Origin: an uncultured Clostridia bacterium
GTDB taxonomy: Bacteria > Bacillota > Clostridia > Oscillospirales > Acutalibacteraceae
DNA: 7,840 nt
Reading direction: 5' to 3'
Assembly (NCBI GenBank): GCA_946405565.1
Contig: CAMJHU010000073.1
Span: forward strand, 1-7,840
Below are positions 5,656 to 7,840 of this stretch, piece after piece (positions within the stretch are counted from its first letter, which is position 1; each line of letters starts with the position of its first letter). Under the pieces are notes generated by a model. That model ran no database searches. It was not told the origin of the DNA and saw only the letters and a list, made by a program, of their open reading frames with translations. A program made the position numbers and the translations under genes.

Positions 5656-6141
5656 TTATCTGCCACCCTTTTTGACAGGCTTTTTGACAGTTGCCGGCTT
5701 GGGCTCGTCAGCGGGCGCTTCGACAGGCAGGTCGCTGGTGCAGTGGGGGCACTTGCAGGCGGCAAGCGGAATCTCCGACGCGCAGAAGGGGCAAGTCTTG
5801 GTGGTGGGCGCGGCTGCCTCTTCCTTCTTCTTGCCGATGGCGGAGAGCTTATTGACACCCTTGACAATCAGGAAAATAACCAGTGCCATGATGATGAAAT
5901 TGATGACGTCCGCCAGAAACTGACCAATCGGCATATCCAGCTTATAAAACTTGATGGAGAGATTGCCCACACCACTGGTAGCGTCTTCCGCGCCAAAGCA
6001 GTTGAGCAGCGGCTGAATAATGTTGTTGGTGAGCGACGTGACCAGCCCCGAAAAAGCGGAACCGATCAGTACACCGACAGCCAGATCGAGCATATTGCCC
6101 TTGAGTGCGAATTCTTTGAATTCCTGCAGAAACTTTTTCAT
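5656..6141 (-). CDS. mscL: Large-conductance mechanosensitive channel MscL with C-terminal zinc ribbon
   Basis: Residues 1-100 are a typical MscL: M-K-K-F-L-Q-E-F-K-E-F-A-L-K-G-N at the N-terminus, then D-L-A-V-G-V-L-I-G-S-A-F in TM1 (~18-45). A loop carries I-K-F-Y-K-L, and TM2 (~70-95) contains V-I-N-F-I-I-M-A. The homopentameric channel opens under membrane tension to release solutes during hypo-osmotic shock. The 161-residue length exceeds the usual ~130-150 because of a C-terminal C-P-F-C ... C-P-H-C zinc ribbon (C117, C120, C131, C134, with an extra C129) and a Pro/Lys/Ala-rich basic tail. The usual C-terminal helical bundle appears short or replaced. ATG 6141 has GGAGG (6149-6153) 7 bases upstream and a near-consensus promoter. 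It heads the DUF2752/cyclophilin operon. Confidence 0.96.
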   Translation of the reverse strand: MKKFLQEFKEFALKGNMLDLAVGVLIGSAFSGLVTSLTNNIIQPLLNCFGAEDATSGVGNLSIKFYKLDMPIGQFLADVINFIIMALVIFLIVKGVNKLSAIGKKKEEAAAPTTKTCPFCASEIPLAACKCPHCTSDLPVEAPADEPKPATVKKPVKKGGR

Positions 6142-6173
6142 CGAAAAACCTCCAAACTATTTTTGTGGCTTTG

Positions 6174-6202
6174 ATTATAGCATAGATATGACAAAAAAGC
6201 AA
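6174..6202 (-). promoter_or_regulatory. Sigma-A promoter of mscL operon
   Basis: On the minus strand TTGCTT (6197-6202), a 17-base spacer and a perfect TATAAT (6174-6179) lie 32 bases before the mscL start codon. It sits in the 93-base gap after the nuclease-like gene, where no terminator hairpin is visible, so mscL may also receive readthrough. Confidence 0.85.
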
Positions 6203-6234
6203 TGTATTTTTATAAGATTTTCAGTTTGTTTCTC

Positions 6235-7050
6235 CTATTCTTTTGGTTTGCCTCTCTCCTGTCGCCAATACAGCCGTGCATTGCCTCTCTTCCCCGCCGG
6301 AATCAACCGTCCCATGCCTGTCAGCAGGTTGAGCGTCATGCGGGCACAGTCAGTGGCAACCGCTGCCGCGGCTGCCAGTTCCGCTGTGCCGAACGGGTTT
6401 TCGGCATTCCTGAGCCGTGGCGGAAGAAAAATATCGTAATCCTCCGGCTCTGCCAGCGTGATTTCATCCAACAGTTCCACCGGAACCAAATCAGACACAT
6501 ATTCTCCTCTGCGGGTACGCTGCTTTTTGCGCCGTCGGGTTCGTACGCCGAATCGCCGCACTTCTTCGGTATCCAGCAGCACCAGCCGGATGGTCAGGCG
6601 GGGATGATTCAAAAAATCCCGTATGGTATATAACTCCCGGACGGCAACGTAAATATTTTCCTTCTTGGGCGACCGTCGGACGGACAGTACTTCGCCGGTT
6701 CCAACATCGGTATTTACAATGGTCTTGTGACAAATCACCGGATACACCACTGTCACCGGAACTGCTTCCAGAAACACTTCCAGCTTGGGTCTGAGCCGGA
6801 CAAAACCCCTTGTCTGTATTTCCGTGATTCCCCGCTCTCCCACAATATCCGCCACATATCCTTCCATCGGAACCTCATGACAGTCCGTGTCCGGCTCATA
6901 ATAATATTTCAGAACCGCGTGCAGTGTCTTTTCTCCCAACGTACCGATAGAATCACGGTTTGGTTCCGTCACGGCCTGACGTCGGCAAGCTTCACGGAAC
7001 CGCTCTTTGTCCTTCTCGCAGACAAAGTATGTAACAGCCCTGTCTGTCAC
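6235..7050 (-). CDS. Unrecognised protein with PD-(D/E)XK-like core and C-terminal winged helix
   Basis: I do not recognise this 271-residue protein as a named family. Residues ~35-95 have the order expected of a PD-(D/E)XK nuclease core. A helix contains G-E-K-T-L-H (E40), then comes a strand pair H-E-V-P-M-E-G-Y-V-A-D-I (E59, D68) and I-T-E-I-Q-T-R (E77, Q79), then a helix R-P-K-L-E-V-F-L. An E-x-Q in place of E-x-K occurs in some members of the superfamily, CoiA among them. Residues ~168-182 are a basic cluster (R/K rich). Residues ~216-263 look like a winged helix: F-G-T-A-E-L-A, helix, N-L-L-T-G-M-G-R-L-I, G-K-R-G-N-A-R-L-Y-W. A DNA- or RNA-acting nuclease is inferred. The start is GTG 7050, behind AGGAGGAG. 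It diverges from the CCA-adding gene. Confidence 0.8.
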   Translation of the reverse strand: MTDRAVTYFVCEKDKERFREACRRQAVTEPNRDSIGTLGEKTLHAVLKYYYEPDTDCHEVPMEGYVADIVGERGITEIQTRGFVRLRPKLEVFLEAVPVTVVYPVICHKTIVNTDVGTGEVLSVRRSPKKENIYVAVRELYTIRDFLNHPRLTIRLVLLDTEEVRRFGVRTRRRKKQRTRRGEYVSDLVPVELLDEITLAEPEDYDIFLPPRLRNAENPFGTAELAAAAAVATDCARMTLNLLTGMGRLIPAGKRGNARLYWRQERGKPKE

Positions 7051-7060
7051 GGATGTCTCT

Positions 7061-7065
7061 CCTCC
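7061..7065 (-). promoter_or_regulatory. Ribosome binding site supporting a GTG start
   Basis: On the minus strand GGAGG, within GAGGAGGAG, lies 10 bases (or 7 when read as the later GGAG) before GTG 7050. No in-frame ATG fits better, so GTG is the likely start of the nuclease-like gene. Confidence 0.7.
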
Positions 7066-7083
7066 TCGAAAAAAAGATTGTAA

Positions 7084-7112
7084 TTGAAAAAAGAAGGTGG
7101 TATACTTATTAT
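7084..7112 (+). promoter_or_regulatory. Promoter of the tRNA nucleotidyltransferase gene
   Basis: TTGAAA (7084-7089), a 17-base spacer and TATTAT (7107-7112) give a sigma-A promoter with one mismatch in each box. The predicted leader is about 70 bases. The -10 box is almost the same DNA as the -10 box of the divergent gene. Confidence 0.7.
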
Positions 7113-7136
7113 AAGTGCATTCCCCGATAAATGCAA
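7108..7136 (-). promoter_or_regulatory. Promoter of the nuclease-like gene
   Basis: On the minus strand TTGCAT (7131-7136), a 17-base spacer and a perfect TATAAT (7108-7113) lie about 58 bases before GTG 7050. Five of the six -10 base pairs are shared with the opposing promoter. Confidence 0.8.
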
Positions 7137-7190
7137 CCGTTTTGGTTCATTGACAGGGTTATCATTCAGGGCACACAGAAAGGAATCATC

Positions 7191-7840
7191 ATGACAGAGA
7201 CAGGAAAGGCTGCACAGCATACGATTCCGATTCCGGATAACGTGCTGTGCGTCATGAAAAAACTCCGCGACCGTGGGTATGAAAGCTTCGTGGTAGGCGG
7301 CTGTGTACGGGACGCGCTGCTTGGCAAGACGCCCAAGGATTACGACATTACCACCAATGCCCTTCCGAAGCAGGTCAAGACAATCTTTGAACAAAACGGC
7401 TATCGCGTAATTGAAACCGGTCTCAGACACGGCACCGTAACCGTTCTCTCCGACGGAATACCTGTCGAGGTAACCACCTATCGTATCGACGGAGCCTATT
7501 CCGACGGTCGTCACCCTGACAGTGTGACCTTTTCCGACGGTATTGCCGATGACCTCAGCCGCCGCGATTTTTCCATCAATGCCATGGCGTATTCTCCCGA
7601 CGCGGGCTTTGTCGATCTTTTCGGCGGCGCGGAGGATCTGGAAAACACACTGATTCGCTGCGTGGGGAATCCCCAAAAACGCTTTGAAGAGGACGCGCTG
7701 CGCATTTTCCGCGCCCTGCGGTTTTCGTCCGTACTGGGATTTTCCATTGCGCCGGAAACGGCAGATCAGATTCACCGACAGAAACACCTGCTGGAACATC
7801 TGGCAAAGGAACGGATTACAACGGAACTGTTCGGTCTGCT
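7191..7840 (+). CDS. cca: tRNA nucleotidyltransferase, CCA-adding type (3' partial)
   Basis: 216 residues are visible before the window ends. Class II nucleotidyltransferase motifs appear in order: V-G-G-C-V-R-D-A-L-L-G (35-45), catalytic D-Y-D (50-52), H-G-T-V-T-V (80-85), R-R-D-F-S-I-N-A-M-A (124-133), D-L-F-G-G (142-146) and the nucleotide-selecting E-D-A-L-R (167-171). The enzyme adds or repairs the 3' CCA of tRNAs without a template. Both tRNAs in the window already encode CCA, so repair would be its main task for those two. The motifs are shared with poly(A) polymerase I and with CC- or A-adding enzymes, and the C-terminal half that would help separate them is missing. The start ATG 7191 has AAAGGAA (7179-7185) 5 bases upstream. 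The gene continues past the right edge with no stop. Confidence 0.93.
   Translation, partial: MTETGKAAQHTIPIPDNVLCVMKKLRDRGYESFVVGGCVRDALLGKTPKDYDITTNALPKQVKTIFEQNGYRVIETGLRHGTVTVLSDGIPVEVTTYRIDGAYSDGRHPDSVTFSDGIADDLSRRDFSINAMAYSPDAGFVDLFGGAEDLENTLIRCVGNPQKRFEEDALRIFRALRFSSVLGFSIAPETADQIHRQKHLLEHLAKERITTELFGL

Noticed and set aside
5488..6174. A 228-codon open frame on the + strand opposite mscL and the DUF2752 gene
   Set aside because: It is antisense to two genes with clear family motifs, has no ribosome binding site, and its composition (many R, H, Q, D) is that of a reverse-strand shadow.
7150..7178. TTGACA at 7150-7155 as a second + strand promoter for cca
   Set aside because: At a 17-base spacing the bases are acacag, nothing like a -10 box, and other spacings give none either.
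7047..7799. A 250-codon open frame on the - strand opposite the cca gene
   Set aside because: The + strand encodes unmistakable nucleotidyltransferase motifs over the same bases; the antisense frame shows no domain and no suitable start signal.
1..7840. CRISPR array, insertion sequence or toxin-antitoxin pair
   Set aside because: No regularly spaced direct repeats, transposase motifs or small paired genes of such kinds were seen on either strand.

Overview
The window looks like a low-to-mid-GC Gram-positive chromosome from the Clostridia, probably an Oscillospiraceae/Ruminococcaceae-type gut bacterium. The reasons are strong GGAGG ribosome binding sites, near-consensus sigma-A promoters with 17-bp spacers, an XkdX-type phage gene, a zinc-ribbon MscL and a DUF2752 protein. 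The taxon is an inference, since no marker gene in the window fixes it.

Region 1 (1-2465, + strand) is the late end of a prophage. It holds the C-terminal part of a receptor-binding or tail-fibre-like protein with a lectin-like, probably hypervariable tail. After that come a 58-residue coiled-coil protein, an XkdX-family protein, an M15 peptidase/peptidoglycan-binding endolysin and a toxin-secretion/phage-lysis holin, packed with gaps of 2-17 bp or small overlaps. A strong intrinsic terminator closes the cassette.

Region 2 (2466-2767, - strand) is a two-gene tRNA operon, tRNA-Thr(CGT) then tRNA-Val(CAC). It has a textbook promoter (TTGACA-N17-TACAAT), an imperfect palindrome at the start of the transcript and a probable terminator hairpin. 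Both tRNAs encode their CCA ends. The tRNA-Val 3' end faces the prophage, so this could be the attachment site.

Region 3 (2789-7050, - strand) is core chromosome. In transcription order from the right it holds: an unrecognised protein with a probable PD-(D/E)XK-like nuclease core and a C-terminal winged helix; mscL with a zinc ribbon added at its C-terminus; a DUF2752 membrane protein; a membrane-anchored cyclophilin; a strong terminator; and a CNNM/CorB-type (HlyC/CorC family) transporter. mscL, DUF2752 and the cyclophilin look like one operon under the mscL promoter. The CNNM promoter starts inside the terminator of the preceding operon.

Region 4 (7084-7840, + strand) is the 5' part of a tRNA nucleotidyltransferase (CCA-adding type) gene, cut by the window edge. 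It diverges from the nuclease-like gene, and the two predicted promoters use nearly the same -10 bases, so the genes may be expressed from one bidirectional promoter.
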